Shown here: positions 15,933 to 25,197 of the stretch, one piece after another | Position numbering within the stretch: the stretch's first letter is position 1 | Layout of the letters: each line of letters begins with the position of its first letter | NCBI GenBank assembly: GCA_025464095.1 | Contig: JAODMF010000014.1 | Location: 1-64,000, forward strand | DNA length: 64,000 nucleotides | Direction of reading: 5' to 3' | From: Glaciihabitans sp. | GTDB lineage: Bacteria; Actinomycetota; Actinomycetes; Actinomycetales; Microbacteriaceae | Position numbers and translations under genes: made by a program | Notes under the pieces: model-generated | The model's input: the letters and a program-made list of their open reading frames with translations, nothing else | Databases searched by the model: none | Told to the model about the DNA's origin: nothing

Positions 15933-17090
15933 GTGCGCACCGCAGTTCTCGGCGCCGCGCTTCTCATGCTCGGTGCGATCGCGATCCTGACAGGTATCCT
16001 GCCGCCGCCGGAAGCCCTTGCCGTGGCCGATCGTGTGTGGCCGGTGCTGTTGTTCGTCGTCGCGATAACGGTCGTCACCGAATTGGCAGCGGATGCCGGG
16101 TTGTTCACCGTTGTCGCCGAGCGCCTGGCGCAGTGGGGCCTCGATCGCGCCTGGCTGCTGTGGATATTCGTGGTGTTGCTGGCCTCCGCCAGCACAATTT
16201 TCCTGTCGCTCGACACGACCGCGGTGCTGCTCACGCCGGTGGTCGTGCTGCTCGCGCGGCACATCGGCCTGCCGCCCGTTCCCTTTGCGCTCACGACCGT
16301 GTGGCTCGCGAACAGCGCATCGCTGCTGCTGCCCGTCTCGAACCTGACGAACCTGCTGGCCCAGCGCGCGGGCGGAATCGGCGGTCCGGCCGAGTTCGCA
16401 GCTCTCCTCGCCGGGCCGGCCATCGTCTCGATCGTCGTGCCCAGCGTCATCCTGTTCGTCGTTTTTCGCCGGTCGCTGCTCCAGCGCTACGAGGTGAGGG
16501 AGCGGACGCAGCCAGCGGACCGTGTGCTGCTGGTTGCGAGCGCCGTCGTCGTGATTGCGCTGCTGCCCGCGCTCGTATCGGGAATCGCCGTGTGGATTCC
16601 CGCCGTGGCCGGCGCGCTCATCCTGGTGGCCTTCTTCCTGGTGCGAAGGCGCACAGCGCTGCGCTTCGGATTGGTGCCGTGGCAACTGGTGCTGCTGGCA
16701 TCCGGGCTCTTCGTCGTCATCGAGGCTGCACACGGCCTCGGGCTTGGTACCGTGCTGTCGGCTGCTGCGGGAACGGGAGCCGAGCCGTTGGACCTGCTGC
16801 GCGTCTCGGGCCTCGGTGCTGTTTCCGCCAATGCGATCGACAACCTGCCGGCCTATCTGGCGTTGGAACCGGTCGCGGCGCAGGATCCGGTGCGGCTCGC
16901 TGCGCTGCTCATCGGCGTCAACGTCGGTCCGCTCATCACGCCGTGGGCGTCGCTGGCGACACTGCTCTGGCACCAGCGGCTGACAGCGCTCGGCGTCGAC
17001 ATCTCGTGGCGCCGATACATGCTTCTCGGGCTCGTCGTGGTGCCGCTGACGACCGTGCCTGCCACCCTGTTGCTGGCATTTCTGCGATAA
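15933..17090 (+). CDS. SLC13/ArsB-like anion permease
   Basis: A membrane protein of 385 residues with about ten hydrophobic helices. The segment LLASASTIFLSLDTTAVLLTP-like (quoted in part: STIFLSLDTTAVLLTP) and the matching second-half block GLGAVSANAIDNLPAYLAL resemble the paired helical hairpins of the ion transporter superfamily, with the S-N-x-I-D-N-L-P motif typical of ArsB and SLC13-type carriers. The substrate could be an oxyanion or a dicarboxylate; no ars genes lie nearby. It starts at GTG with a gaggaga site. The gene is somewhat shorter than ArsB (about 430 residues). Confidence 0.82.
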   Translation: MRTAVLGAALLMLGAIAILTGILPPPEALAVADRVWPVLLFVVAITVVTELAADAGLFTVVAERLAQWGLDRAWLLWIFVVLLASASTIFLSLDTTAVLLTPVVVLLARHIGLPPVPFALTTVWLANSASLLLPVSNLTNLLAQRAGGIGGPAEFAALLAGPAIVSIVVPSVILFVVFRRSLLQRYEVRERTQPADRVLLVASAVVVIALLPALVSGIAVWIPAVAGALILVAFFLVRRRTALRFGLVPWQLVLLASGLFVVIEAAHGLGLGTVLSAAAGTGAEPLDLLRVSGLGAVSANAIDNLPAYLALEPVAAQDPVRLAALLIGVNVGPLITPWASLATLLWHQRLTALGVDISWRRYMLLGLVVVPLTTVPATLLLAFLR

Positions 17091-17109
17091 CGCTGGCAGT
17101 TCCCTGCCA

Positions 17110-17146
17110 AACTGACCGATCGGACAGTTTCTGACCGATCGGTCAG
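17110..17146. promoter_or_regulatory. Tandem TetR operators
   Basis: Two palindromes with the same core CTGACCGATCGG lie 14-50 bp upstream of the TetR start codon. The first (17110-17129) has 9-bp half-sites with one imperfect pair; the second (17131-17146) is a perfect 16-bp palindrome CTGACCGATCGGTCAG. Their centres are 19 bp apart. The position points to autoregulation by the TetR protein of the export operon. Confidence 0.75.
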
Positions 17147-17159
17147 TTAGCTTCGAATC

Positions 17160-17723
17160 ATGTCCACTCACGACGACCTGCGCGCCATTGCCCTCTCCGA
17201 GTTCGCGATCGCGGGCTACGGCGCAACGAGCCTGCAGCGCATCGCGGAACTGGCCGGGCTGTCCAAGTCCAGCGTGCTGTACCACTTCGCCTCAAAGGAG
17301 GCACTGCTCGAGGCCGCGATCTCTCCGGCACTCGACCGCATGGAGCACATCATCACCCCGCTCGACGGCGCGCTGACAGAGGCATCGCAGCGCGAGTTCA
17401 TCGTCGATTTTGTCGACTTCCTCCTCGACCACCGCCTCGAAGTGCACATGTTCATCAACCAGGGCCAGTCGCTCGTCGACGTTCCCGTCGTCCAGCGGGC
17501 AAACCAGATCGTGCTGCGGATGGCCACCTACTTTTCGTCCACCATCCGCACGACCGAAGACCGCATGCGTTTCGGTGTCGCCCTGGGCGGCGCCGCGTAC
17601 ACGCTCGTCACGTCCGGCACGCTCGTGCCCGACCCATCGCCGGTGGAAGAAACCAGGGCCGCTCTTGTCGCCATCGTGAGCGAACTGCTCGCGCCCATCA
17701 CCATCAAACCGATCGCTCTGTAG
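17160..17723 (+). CDS. TetR family transcriptional regulator
   Basis: A 187-residue regulator. The N-terminal 50 residues form the TetR helix-turn-helix (ALSEFAIAGYGATSLQRIAELAG then SKSSVLYHFASKEALLEAA). The rest is the variable helical ligand and dimer domain. It precedes the MMPL transporter by 9 bp, and its upstream region has two near-identical palindromes, so it very likely represses its own operon and is released by a compound that the transporters export or by an envelope lipid. The domain beyond residue 60 gives no clue to the ligand. Confidence 0.93.
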   Translation: MSTHDDLRAIALSEFAIAGYGATSLQRIAELAGLSKSSVLYHFASKEALLEAAISPALDRMEHIITPLDGALTEASQREFIVDFVDFLLDHRLEVHMFINQGQSLVDVPVVQRANQIVLRMATYFSSTIRTTEDRMRFGVALGGAAYTLVTSGTLVPDPSPVEETRAALVAIVSELLAPITIKPIAL

Positions 17724-17732
17724 GAGTTCGAG

Positions 17733-20729
17733 ATGGCCACCCTGCTCTACCGGCTCGGCCGGTTCTCGTTCCGTCGCCCGTGGCGCGTCATCGGCGTCTG
17801 GGTGCTGCTGCTGCTCGCCATCCTCGGTGGCGGTGTTGCTCTCGGCGGCCACACTCAGGAGTCGTTCTCGATTCCGGGCACCGAGTCGCAGAACGCGATC
17901 GACCGGCTCGCGGCCGTCTTTCCATCGGCGGCCGGCGCGAGCGCGCAACTCGTCGTGCAGACACCCGACGGCGAGGCGATCACGGCGCCCGCGTACAAGG
18001 CCGCGATAGCCGAGATCGTCGCGGATGCCACGAAGGTCGGTGGTGTCGTGGCAGCCAGCGATCCATTCGGCAAGTACGCGTCCGACGCCGTGTCTGCGGA
18101 CAAGACGACCGCCATCGTCGCCGTGCAGTTCAGCAAACAACAGTCCGATGTCTCCGCAGCGAGCCTCGCGGGAGTGAAAGACCTTGGGTCAATTGCCACG
18201 GACGCGGGCCTCAAGATCGGATTCGGCGGCCAGGTCTTCTCCAAGACGACATTCGGTGTCACGCCCACCGAGGGACTGGGCGTGCTCTTCGCCGGACTCG
18301 TGCTCTTCGTGGCGTTCGGCTCGTTCCTGGCCGCGGGGATGCCGCTGGTAACCGCGATCGTCGGCATCGGCATCTCGATGGGCGCCGTGATTGGCGCCTC
18401 GGCGTTGACCACGATCGGCAGTTCGACACCGCTGCTCGCCCTGATGATCGGGCTCGCGGTTGGCATCGACTACGGCCTGTTCATCCTGTCGCGGCATCGA
18501 AACCAGCTCGCTCGCGGGATGACGCCGGAAGAGTCGGCAGCGACGGCCGTCGCCACTGCGGGCAGCTCGGTCGTGTTCGCCGGGGTGACAGTAATCATTG
18601 CCCTGCTCGGACTTCTCGTGGTGGGCATCCCGTTCCTGAGCGCCATGGGCGTGGCGGCCGCAGCCGCTGTATTCCTCGCGATCCTCGTGTCGGTCACGAT
18701 GCTTCCCGCCATCATGGGCCTCTACAAGGGCAAGCTCGCTCCCCGGGCGGGGTCGCGTGCGTTCAGGCGTGCGACCGCGGGGGAGGGGACGCGTGCCGCT
18801 GGCAAGAAATCCTTCGGCCAGCGGTGGGTGGAGCTCGTGCTCAAAGCGCCGGCGGTTGCCGTAATCGCAGTCATCGCGATTTTGGGAACGCTCGCCATTC
18901 CCGCATTCAGCCTCACGCTTGCCCTGCCCGACGGGTCCACCGAAGCGAAGGGGACCATCACTCGCACCTCCTACGACATGATCTCGAACAGTTTCGGGCC
19001 CGGCCGCAACGGGCCGCTCATCGTGCTGATCGATGTGACGCAGACCAACGACCTCACTGGCGCCCTTGGCGGCATCCGTTCGCAGCTGCAGGGCCTCGGC
19101 GACGTGAGTTATGTGAGCCAGGGACTTCCCAACGCGAGCATCGACACGGCGATCATGCAGGTCATCCCGAAGAGCGCACCCGACTCGCCGACAACCGCCG
19201 CCCTCGTACAGTCAATTCGCGACCTCGAACCGTCGTTCGACAGCAGGTACCACACGCAGATCTCGGTCACCGGGGCGACCGCGGTACAGATCGACGTGTC
19301 GACCCGGCTGAACAGCGCACTCATCCCATTCGGGCTCGTGGTGGTCGGCCTGTCGATTTTGCTCCTGATGATGGTGTTCCGCTCCGTCGCGGTGCCGGTC
19401 AAGGCGGCCGTCGGATTCCTGCTCTCCGTGTTCTCCTCGTTCGGCGTTGTCGTCGCGATCTTCCAGTGGGGCTGGTTCGCCGACGCGCTGGGAGTGGTGC
19501 CCGGCCCCATCCTGAGCTTCCTGCCGATCCTGCTGATGGCCGTGCTTTTCGGCCTTGCGATGGACTACGAAGTGTTCCTGGTTTCCGGGATGCGCGAGAC
19601 ATTCGTGCACACCGGCAACGCGAAGCAGGCGATCGTTTCCGGATTCTCCGGGGCATCCCGCGTGGTCACCGCCGCGGCATTGATCATGTTCTTCGTGTTC
19701 GCGTCATTTATCCCCGAAGGTACGGGCGTGATCAAGGCGATCGCGGTCGGTCTCGCGGTCGGCATTCTCGCGGACGCATTCCTCGTTCGCATGACGCTCG
19801 TGCCGGCCGTTATGGCGCTGCTCGGAAGGGCAGCGTGGTGGATGCCGAAGTGGCTCGGCCGGATGTTGCCGAACGTCGACATCGAGGGCGAGAACCTGCG
19901 GGAGCACCGCGAGGCCGTGCAATGGGCGGGGCGCTATCCCCACGATGCGATCACCGCTGAGTACCTCGTCGCCGGTTCGCGGGGCGCCAGCGTAGGCCCG
20001 CTCAACCTCAGCGTCACGGCGGGCAGCCTGGTATTCGCCAGCGGGAGTTCCACCGACCGCCGTCTGATCGCCGCGACCCTGGCAGGGCGGCTGGATCCGG
20101 TTGCCGGTCTCGCCCAGGTGGCCGGTCATCCGCTGCCGTCGGAGTCGTCGCGCGTCGCCCGCCTCGTCGCACTCGAAGACATCGGGGGCGGTGAGCGCGC
20201 CGAGATCCGGGTCACGGTCGGCCAGCTGTTCGAGGAGCGCCTGCGGCTGACGCTGCCCTGGTACCGAACGTTCACGGTGCGTCGCCGCGTCGGGAGCTGG
20301 ATAGACCGCGTGAACGCGGTCGTGGGTCGCCCCGGATGCGTCACCGAGGCATCCAACCTGCAGCAGCTTCCCCAGTTGGAACGCGCGGTCGCGCTTGCAG
20401 CGATCGCATTCGCCGAGCACACGCCCGTCGTGATGCTCGACCAGTTGGACGCGTTTGCCGATCCCGCTGATGAGGCAGCGTTCCTCGTTGCCCTCGACCG
20501 ACTCGCGCCCGCGACGACGACCGTTGTGCTCGGTGCTCCAACTCCGCCGCGCCACATCGATCGCGCGATGGTGCCGCGCGCGATTCTGCATCTCGACCTC
20601 GACAACTTGCCGGCGCTGCCGGCGCTGCCGAAGCTGCCTGCTTTGCCGACGCCGCCTGCGCTGCCGATGACGGACGCGCTGGCACCGCAACGCGACCACA
20701 CTCTCGACCAGAAGGGCGCACTCCAGTGA
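17733..20729 (+). CDS. MMPL family transporter with degenerate ABC-ATPase-like C-terminal domain
   Basis: A large RND-superfamily membrane protein (998 residues). Residues 1-720 form the MMPL exporter: two halves, each with one helix, a large extracytoplasmic loop and five further helices. Membrane motifs include GLAVGIDYGLFILSRHRNQ in half one and GLAMDYEVFLVSGMRET in half two, which contain the Asp-Tyr proton-relay pairs. Beyond about residue 735 comes an unusual domain. Its parts follow the order of an ABC ATPase (strand then AGSLVFASGSSTDRRLI near 762 in place of Walker A, then ERAVALAAIAF and VVMLDQLDAFADPADE near 898 in place of signature and Walker B), but the Walker A lysine and the catalytic Glu are missing. 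A Leu-Pro-Ala-rich tail ends the protein. The stop overlaps the next start by 4 bp. Confidence 0.9.
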   Translation: MATLLYRLGRFSFRRPWRVIGVWVLLLLAILGGGVALGGHTQESFSIPGTESQNAIDRLAAVFPSAAGASAQLVVQTPDGEAITAPAYKAAIAEIVADATKVGGVVAASDPFGKYASDAVSADKTTAIVAVQFSKQQSDVSAASLAGVKDLGSIATDAGLKIGFGGQVFSKTTFGVTPTEGLGVLFAGLVLFVAFGSFLAAGMPLVTAIVGIGISMGAVIGASALTTIGSSTPLLALMIGLAVGIDYGLFILSRHRNQLARGMTPEESAATAVATAGSSVVFAGVTVIIALLGLLVVGIPFLSAMGVAAAAAVFLAILVSVTMLPAIMGLYKGKLAPRAGSRAFRRATAGEGTRAAGKKSFGQRWVELVLKAPAVAVIAVIAILGTLAIPAFSLTLALPDGSTEAKGTITRTSYDMISNSFGPGRNGPLIVLIDVTQTNDLTGALGGIRSQLQGLGDVSYVSQGLPNASIDTAIMQVIPKSAPDSPTTAALVQSIRDLEPSFDSRYHTQISVTGATAVQIDVSTRLNSALIPFGLVVVGLSILLLMMVFRSVAVPVKAAVGFLLSVFSSFGVVVAIFQWGWFADALGVVPGPILSFLPILLMAVLFGLAMDYEVFLVSGMRETFVHTGNAKQAIVSGFSGASRVVTAAALIMFFVFASFIPEGTGVIKAIAVGLAVGILADAFLVRMTLVPAVMALLGRAAWWMPKWLGRMLPNVDIEGENLREHREAVQWAGRYPHDAITAEYLVAGSRGASVGPLNLSVTAGSLVFASGSSTDRRLIAATLAGRLDPVAGLAQVAGHPLPSESSRVARLVALEDIGGGERAEIRVTVGQLFEERLRLTLPWYRTFTVRRRVGSWIDRVNAVVGRPGCVTEASNLQQLPQLERAVALAAIAFAEHTPVVMLDQLDAFADPADEAAFLVALDRLAPATTTVVLGAPTPPRHIDRAMVPRAILHLDLDNLPALPALPKLPALPTPPALPMTDALAPQRDHTLDQKGALQ

Positions 20730-22591
20730 GCCAGGCATCCACCACACCGTCGACCATCACCGTCGGCCGCAGTCGCTGGCTTCGCCGCCTCGCGCTCGCT
20801 GCCGTCGTGCTCGTGCCCCTCGCGTTCGCGGGACTCTTTGTCGGCGCGGTCGGCCAGGTCTCGACCGGCATCAAGGACATCCCCGCCGCGATCGTGAACA
20901 ACGACAAGCTCGTCTACCAGACGGATGCCAGCGGCAAGAAGAACCCGATCCTGGCCGGGAGGCAACTCGTCACCGAGCTCACCGGCAAAAACTCGCCCGG
21001 GTTCTCCTGGACGATCACCAACACGGCGGATGCCAAGAAGGCGCTCGCAGACGGCACGGTCTACGCGATCATTACGGTTCCGGCGGACTTCTCGAAGTCG
21101 GTAATTTCGCTGTCGTCGCCGAATCCGGTGCAGGCGAAGCTCCAGATCTCGACCGACGACTCGCACAACTACCTCACCGGCTCGGTCGCCCAGGTCGTCG
21201 GCGACGGCATGGTCGCCACCTTCGGCAAGGCGATAACGCAGCAGTACATCGCGGGCATCTACTCGGGACTGAGCGGTGTGGGGGACTCGCTGTCCACGGC
21301 GGCGGATGGCGCGGGCACGCTCGCCGACGGAACCGACGGCCTCGCTTCTGGCCTCGGCAAGCTCAGCACGGGGCTCGCTCAGAGCCAGTCCGGGGCGAGC
21401 CAGCTCTCCAGCGGTGTGAGCAAGTACACCGGGGGCGTGGACCAGCTCGCCACGGGCCTCAAGAAGTATTCGGCCGGAGCGACGGCGGCGGACAAGAATC
21501 TTTCTCCCGCCGTCACGGCATATACGGGCGGTGTCGCGTACCTCTCCGGTCTTCTCACTACCGCCGCCGACACGGCTGCTGCCGATCCGACCTCGGATAA
21601 TCTCGCGCGGGTGCAATCCCTCGCGGGTCAGCTGTCCGACGCTGCCGCGGGAGGATCGGCGCTCTCATCCGCAACCTCTTCGGCGCTCGGCGGCCTCGCA
21701 TCCGGATCCCGGACGATCGCCTCCGGCGCATCCAAGCTCTCGAGCGGCAGCGCCCCGATTCGATCGGGAACCTCGGGCCTGGCATCCGGACTCGGCCAGT
21801 TGGCGTCGGGCGTCTCGCAGTCGGCATCCGGGGCCAGGAAGCTCGCCACCGGCGCACATGACCTGTCATCCGGGCTCGCGTCGGGCGCGAAGCAGGTGCC
21901 GTCGTACTCGGCCGCGCAGACGACTGCCGCGGCGAAGGTCGCGGCAAGCCCGATCGGACTGACGGTCTCACGGGCCAACGAGGTGTCCAACGTCGGGCAG
22001 ATCATCGCGACGCTGTTCGTGCCGCTCGGCCTCTGGATCGGATCGCTCGCGGTGTTCCTCGTGCTGCGTCCGGCGAGCCGTCGCATCCTGTCGTCGACCG
22101 CGGCCGGGAGCCGGCTGGTTCTGAACGCCTTCGCTCGGGCCAGCATCGTCACCGGCGCCCAGGCGCTGCTGCTGGTCGGGCTGCTGCACATCGTGCTCGG
22201 CGTGAGTTGGAGCCTGCTGCCCGCGACCATTCTCTTCTCGCTCGTGATGGCGCTCGCGTTCACCGCGTTCCATTACCTGCTGACAATCGGGCTGGGGCGC
22301 GCGGGGCTCGTCGTGTCGCTGTTCCTGCTCGCGATCCAGATCACGTCGACCGGTGGGTTGTATCCAATCCAGCTGCTCGCGACGCCGTTCCAGGTGGTGA
22401 GCCCGTTCCTGCCGCTGACGTACGGGGTCGCGGGGATGCAGGCGATCATGGCGAACTCAGGTGCGGCAGCCGCGACCGGGGCGGCGATCGCGCTGCTGGT
22501 GTTCGGCGCGCTGAGCCTGGTCGTGGCACTCCTGGCGATCCGGCGGGTGCGCCGGGCGGGAGCGCTCGGGCTCGTCCAGGCCCCCGCCTAA
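20726..22591 (+). CDS. YhgE/Pip family membrane protein
   Basis: A 621-residue protein of the YhgE/Pip type (ABC-2-like permease relatives). One transmembrane helix near residues 15-35 (LALAAVVLVPLAFAGLFVGAV) leads into a long extracytoplasmic section. Its central part, about residues 190-400, is built of short Ala-Ser-Gly-Leu repeats (such as LASGLGKLSTGLAQ and GASKLSSG) predicted as extended coiled or alpha helices. Five to six C-terminal helices follow from about residue 425. Members include the phage infection protein of lactococci and type VII-associated EsaA-like proteins. Coupled translation with the MMPL gene suggests one envelope export system. Confidence 0.9.
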   Translation: MSQASTTPSTITVGRSRWLRRLALAAVVLVPLAFAGLFVGAVGQVSTGIKDIPAAIVNNDKLVYQTDASGKKNPILAGRQLVTELTGKNSPGFSWTITNTADAKKALADGTVYAIITVPADFSKSVISLSSPNPVQAKLQISTDDSHNYLTGSVAQVVGDGMVATFGKAITQQYIAGIYSGLSGVGDSLSTAADGAGTLADGTDGLASGLGKLSTGLAQSQSGASQLSSGVSKYTGGVDQLATGLKKYSAGATAADKNLSPAVTAYTGGVAYLSGLLTTAADTAAADPTSDNLARVQSLAGQLSDAAAGGSALSSATSSALGGLASGSRTIASGASKLSSGSAPIRSGTSGLASGLGQLASGVSQSASGARKLATGAHDLSSGLASGAKQVPSYSAAQTTAAAKVAASPIGLTVSRANEVSNVGQIIATLFVPLGLWIGSLAVFLVLRPASRRILSSTAAGSRLVLNAFARASIVTGAQALLLVGLLHIVLGVSWSLLPATILFSLVMALAFTAFHYLLTIGLGRAGLVVSLFLLAIQITSTGGLYPIQLLATPFQVVSPFLPLTYGVAGMQAIMANSGAAAATGAAIALLVFGALSLVVALLAIRRVRRAGALGLVQAPA

Positions 22592-22604
22592 CCCATTTCG
22601 GAGG

Positions 22605-22630
22605 ACGGCGCGCCGCGGCAGGCGCCGTTT
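22605..22630 (+). terminator. Terminator of the TetR-MMPL-YhgE operon
   Basis: The arms ACGGCGC (22605-22611) and GCGCCGT (22622-22628) pair perfectly around a 10-base GC-rich loop and are followed by TTT, starting 13 bp after the YhgE stop codon. Confidence 0.6.
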
Positions 22631-22669
22631 CGGCCCGTTCCGCGGCGTGTCATCCTCCGCATTGGGGCG

Positions 22670-22697
22670 GGGGATGAGGCGCGGGGGATGAGGCGCG
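22670..22697. repeat. 14-bp tandem duplication
   Basis: The unit ggggatgaggcgcg occurs twice in direct succession 63 bp before the otsA start. It is probably a local slippage product, and no promoter box is visible in it. Confidence 0.7.
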
Positions 22698-22759
22698 GGC
22701 TGGCGAATTCGGGCCGACGCGCGCGCTGGTAAGTTGGAAGAACGAGGGCAGGCGAGGCA

Positions 22760-24256
22760 ATGACGAGTTCGAACACCGAGGACTACGACTTTCTGGTCCT
22801 CTCGAATCGGCTGCCGGTCGACCGGGTTGTGGCCGCTGACGGATCGGCGTCGTGGCAGCACTCGCCCGGAGGTCTCGTCACCGCGCTCGAGCCGGTCATG
22901 CGCGCCGCCGATGGCGCGTGGGTCGGATGGGCGGGCCAGGCCGACCTGCACGTTGAGCCATTCGAGAGCGACGGCATCCAAATCGTCCCGGTGGCGCTGA
23001 GCGCCGACGAGGTCGAGAACTACTACGAGGGCTTCAGCAACGACACGCTCTGGCCCCTCTACCACGACGTTATTGCGCCGCCGAGCTACCACCGGGAGTG
23101 GTGGGAGTCCTACGTGAAGGTGAACCGGCGCTTCGCCGAGGCGGCCGTCGCGATCGCCGCCGAGGGTGCCATCGTCTGGGTGCAGGACTACCAGCTGCAA
23201 CTGGTTCCGCGGATGCTGCGCGAGGCACGCCCCGACCTCACCATCGGGTTCTTCAACCACATCCCATTTCCGCCCTACGGCATCTTCTCGCAACTGCCCT
23301 GGCGCACGCAGATCATCGAGGGAGTGCTCGGCGCTGACGTCATCGGCTTCCAGCGGGTCGCGGATGCCGCCAACTTCTCCCGCGCGGTTCGGCGCCTGCT
23401 CGGGTTCGTCACCAAGAACCCGTACATCGAGGTGCCGGAGACGATCGGCGGCGAGCAGTCGCGGCGAGTCCTGGCGAAATCGTTCCCGATCTCGATCGAT
23501 TCACGCAGCTTCGAGCAGCTCGCCCGCGAGCCCGCCGTACAGGCACGAGCGCAGGAGATTCGCGAGGGGCTCGGCAATCCGAAGACGATCATGCTGGGCG
23601 TCGACCGTCTCGACTACACGAAGGGCATCGGCCACCGCCTCAAGGCGTACGGGGAGTTGCTGACCGAGGGTCGCATCCAGGTCGAAGACGTCACGCTGGT
23701 ACAGGTCGCGAACCCGAGCCGTGAGCGCGTACAGGCGTACATGCAACTGCGGGATGAGATCGAGCTCACCGTCGGTCGGATCAACGGCGACTTCGCAACG
23801 ATGAGCCACACGGCGATCAGCTACCACCACCACGGCTACCCGCGGGAGGAGATGGTCGCCCTCTACCTCGCTGCGGACGTCATGCTCGTCACCGCCCTTC
23901 GTGACGGGATGAACCTCGTCGCCAAGGAGTACGTCGCCACCCGTTTCGATGAGAGCGGCGTGCTGGTGCTCAGTGAGTTCACCGGCGCATCCGACGAATT
24001 GAAGCGTTCGCTCAGAATCAACCCGCACGACATCGAGGGGTTGAAGGATGCCATAGTGCGCGCCATCGATATGCCCCGCGAGGAACAGACCCGCCGCATG
24101 CGATCGATGCGCAAGCGCGTCTTCGTCAACGATGTGGAGCGCTGGTCGCTGGACTTCCTCACCGCGCTGCGGTCGTCGCGTGAGTTGCCTGCGGAGCTTG
24201 CGGAGGACCCGCTCGGCGAGCTGGAGTGGACAGTGGATCGGGTTCGCCGCCCGTGA
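22760..24256 (+). CDS. otsA: Trehalose-6-phosphate synthase
   Basis: A 498-residue GT20 glycosyltransferase that makes trehalose 6-phosphate from UDP- (or ADP/GDP-) glucose and glucose 6-phosphate. Markers in order are SNRLPVDR at about residues 14-21, GGLVTAL, WVQDYQLQLVP, FNHIPFPPY, GADVIGFQ, and the nucleotide-sugar region beginning VDRLDYTKGI, ending in LRDGMNLVAKEYVA. The length is typical for the family. otsB overlaps its stop codon, so the two-step pathway for the compatible solute trehalose is complete here. A strong start context is lacking (aggcgaggca before the ATG). Confidence 0.96.
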   Translation: MTSSNTEDYDFLVLSNRLPVDRVVAADGSASWQHSPGGLVTALEPVMRAADGAWVGWAGQADLHVEPFESDGIQIVPVALSADEVENYYEGFSNDTLWPLYHDVIAPPSYHREWWESYVKVNRRFAEAAVAIAAEGAIVWVQDYQLQLVPRMLREARPDLTIGFFNHIPFPPYGIFSQLPWRTQIIEGVLGADVIGFQRVADAANFSRAVRRLLGFVTKNPYIEVPETIGGEQSRRVLAKSFPISIDSRSFEQLAREPAVQARAQEIREGLGNPKTIMLGVDRLDYTKGIGHRLKAYGELLTEGRIQVEDVTLVQVANPSRERVQAYMQLRDEIELTVGRINGDFATMSHTAISYHHHGYPREEMVALYLAADVMLVTALRDGMNLVAKEYVATRFDESGVLVLSEFTGASDELKRSLRINPHDIEGLKDAIVRAIDMPREEQTRRMRSMRKRVFVNDVERWSLDFLTALRSSRELPAELAEDPLGELEWTVDRVRRP

Positions 24257-25062
24257 GCGAAGCCCCCGTTTCAGAGAAGGGCCTGTCGCGCGAACTCGTT
24301 GGGGCCCTCAATGAGCTTGCCCGCGTGAAGCGCCTGCTCGTTGCGCTCGACTTCGACGGGACGCTCGCGCCGGAGGTCGACGACCCCGAGCAGGCGAGGG
24401 CGATTCCCGAGGCGCGGGCCGCGGTGTTGCGGCTGCTCGCACTTCCGAACACCCGGGTTGCCATGGTTTCGGGTCGCGCACTCGCGAGCCTCGAGAAGGT
24501 GACTGACCTGCCTGACACCACCCTGCTGGTCGGCTCACACGGCATCGAGATCCGCCTCGACGAGCCGGACGACAGCCTCAACCTCGACAGCCGGGAGCAG
24601 CAGCAGGTGCAGGTGCTCAACGAGGTGCTCGGCGAGGTTGCCGACTCGTTCGACCAGGTCTGGCTGGAGCCGAAACCGGCCGGTTTCGCGCTGCACACCC
24701 GGCTTGCCACCGAGCACAACTCGCGCGTGGCGCACCTCGTTGCCCTCAGCGAGGCGCGAGCGGAGGTCGAGGACCTCAAGATCCGCACCGGCAAGAACGT
24801 GCTCGAATTCTCCGTACGTAACACGACCAAGGGCGAGGCAGTCGAGCACCTCCGCGGCTACACCAACGCGGATGCCGTCTTCTACGCCGGCGACGACGTC
24901 ACCGACGAGGATGCCTTCGCCGCTCTCGCCCCCCATGACCTGGGACTGAAGAGCGGGACGGGCGACACTCTCGCCGCCTACCGGGTCGCCGGACCCCACC
25001 AGATCGCCCAGGTGCTTGCGCTGCTCGCGACCTATCGCGAGGGTGGGGTGCACGAGCAGTAG
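24253..25062 (+). CDS. otsB: Trehalose-6-phosphate phosphatase
   Basis: A HAD-superfamily phosphatase of 269 residues that releases trehalose. Motif I is LDFDGTLAP with the nucleophilic Asp near residue 35, motif II sits in VAMVSGRAL, and motif IV is GDDVTDEDAF near 216. The GTG start at 24253 shares bases with the otsA stop (GTGA overlap). An in-frame GTG 27 bp earlier would only add a Gly/Ser/Pro-rich stretch inside otsA. The Cap domain between motifs II and III is normal in size. Confidence 0.95.
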   Translation: MSEAPVSEKGLSRELVGALNELARVKRLLVALDFDGTLAPEVDDPEQARAIPEARAAVLRLLALPNTRVAMVSGRALASLEKVTDLPDTTLLVGSHGIEIRLDEPDDSLNLDSREQQQVQVLNEVLGEVADSFDQVWLEPKPAGFALHTRLATEHNSRVAHLVALSEARAEVEDLKIRTGKNVLEFSVRNTTKGEAVEHLRGYTNADAVFYAGDDVTDEDAFAALAPHDLGLKSGTGDTLAAYRVAGPHQIAQVLALLATYREGGVHEQ

Positions 25063-25101
25063 GGCATGCCGTGGCGCCGACCCGACGCAACCTGCCGGAT
25101 T

Positions 25102-25131
25102 GCCGGCGCCAGAGCGACAATTGGCGTCGGC
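25102..25131 (+). terminator. Possible terminator after otsB
   Basis: A 10-bp GC-rich stem (25102-25111 with 25122-25131, one G-T pair) with a 10-base loop lies 40 bp after otsB and before the ilvD promoter. It has no T tract, so the call is weak. Confidence 0.35.
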
Positions 25132-25184
25132 TCACGGCCGGTCGGTGGCTGAGCAGCAGGAACGCCCGGTACCGCGCGAAGTCT

Positions 25185-25197
25185 TACACTTTGTAAC
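25185..25197 (+). promoter_or_regulatory. Likely leaderless promoter of ilvD
   Basis: The hexamer TACACT (25185-25190) ends seven bases before the ilvD ATG, and there is no purine-rich ribosome site in between. This spacing puts the transcription start on or near the ATG, as in the leaderless mRNAs common in actinobacteria. No convincing -35 box is seen. Confidence 0.45.

Noticed and set aside
15864-17285. 473-codon antisense frame opposite the anion permease
   Set aside because: Gln/Arg/His-rich translation, no membrane or enzyme features; the + strand permease is convincing.
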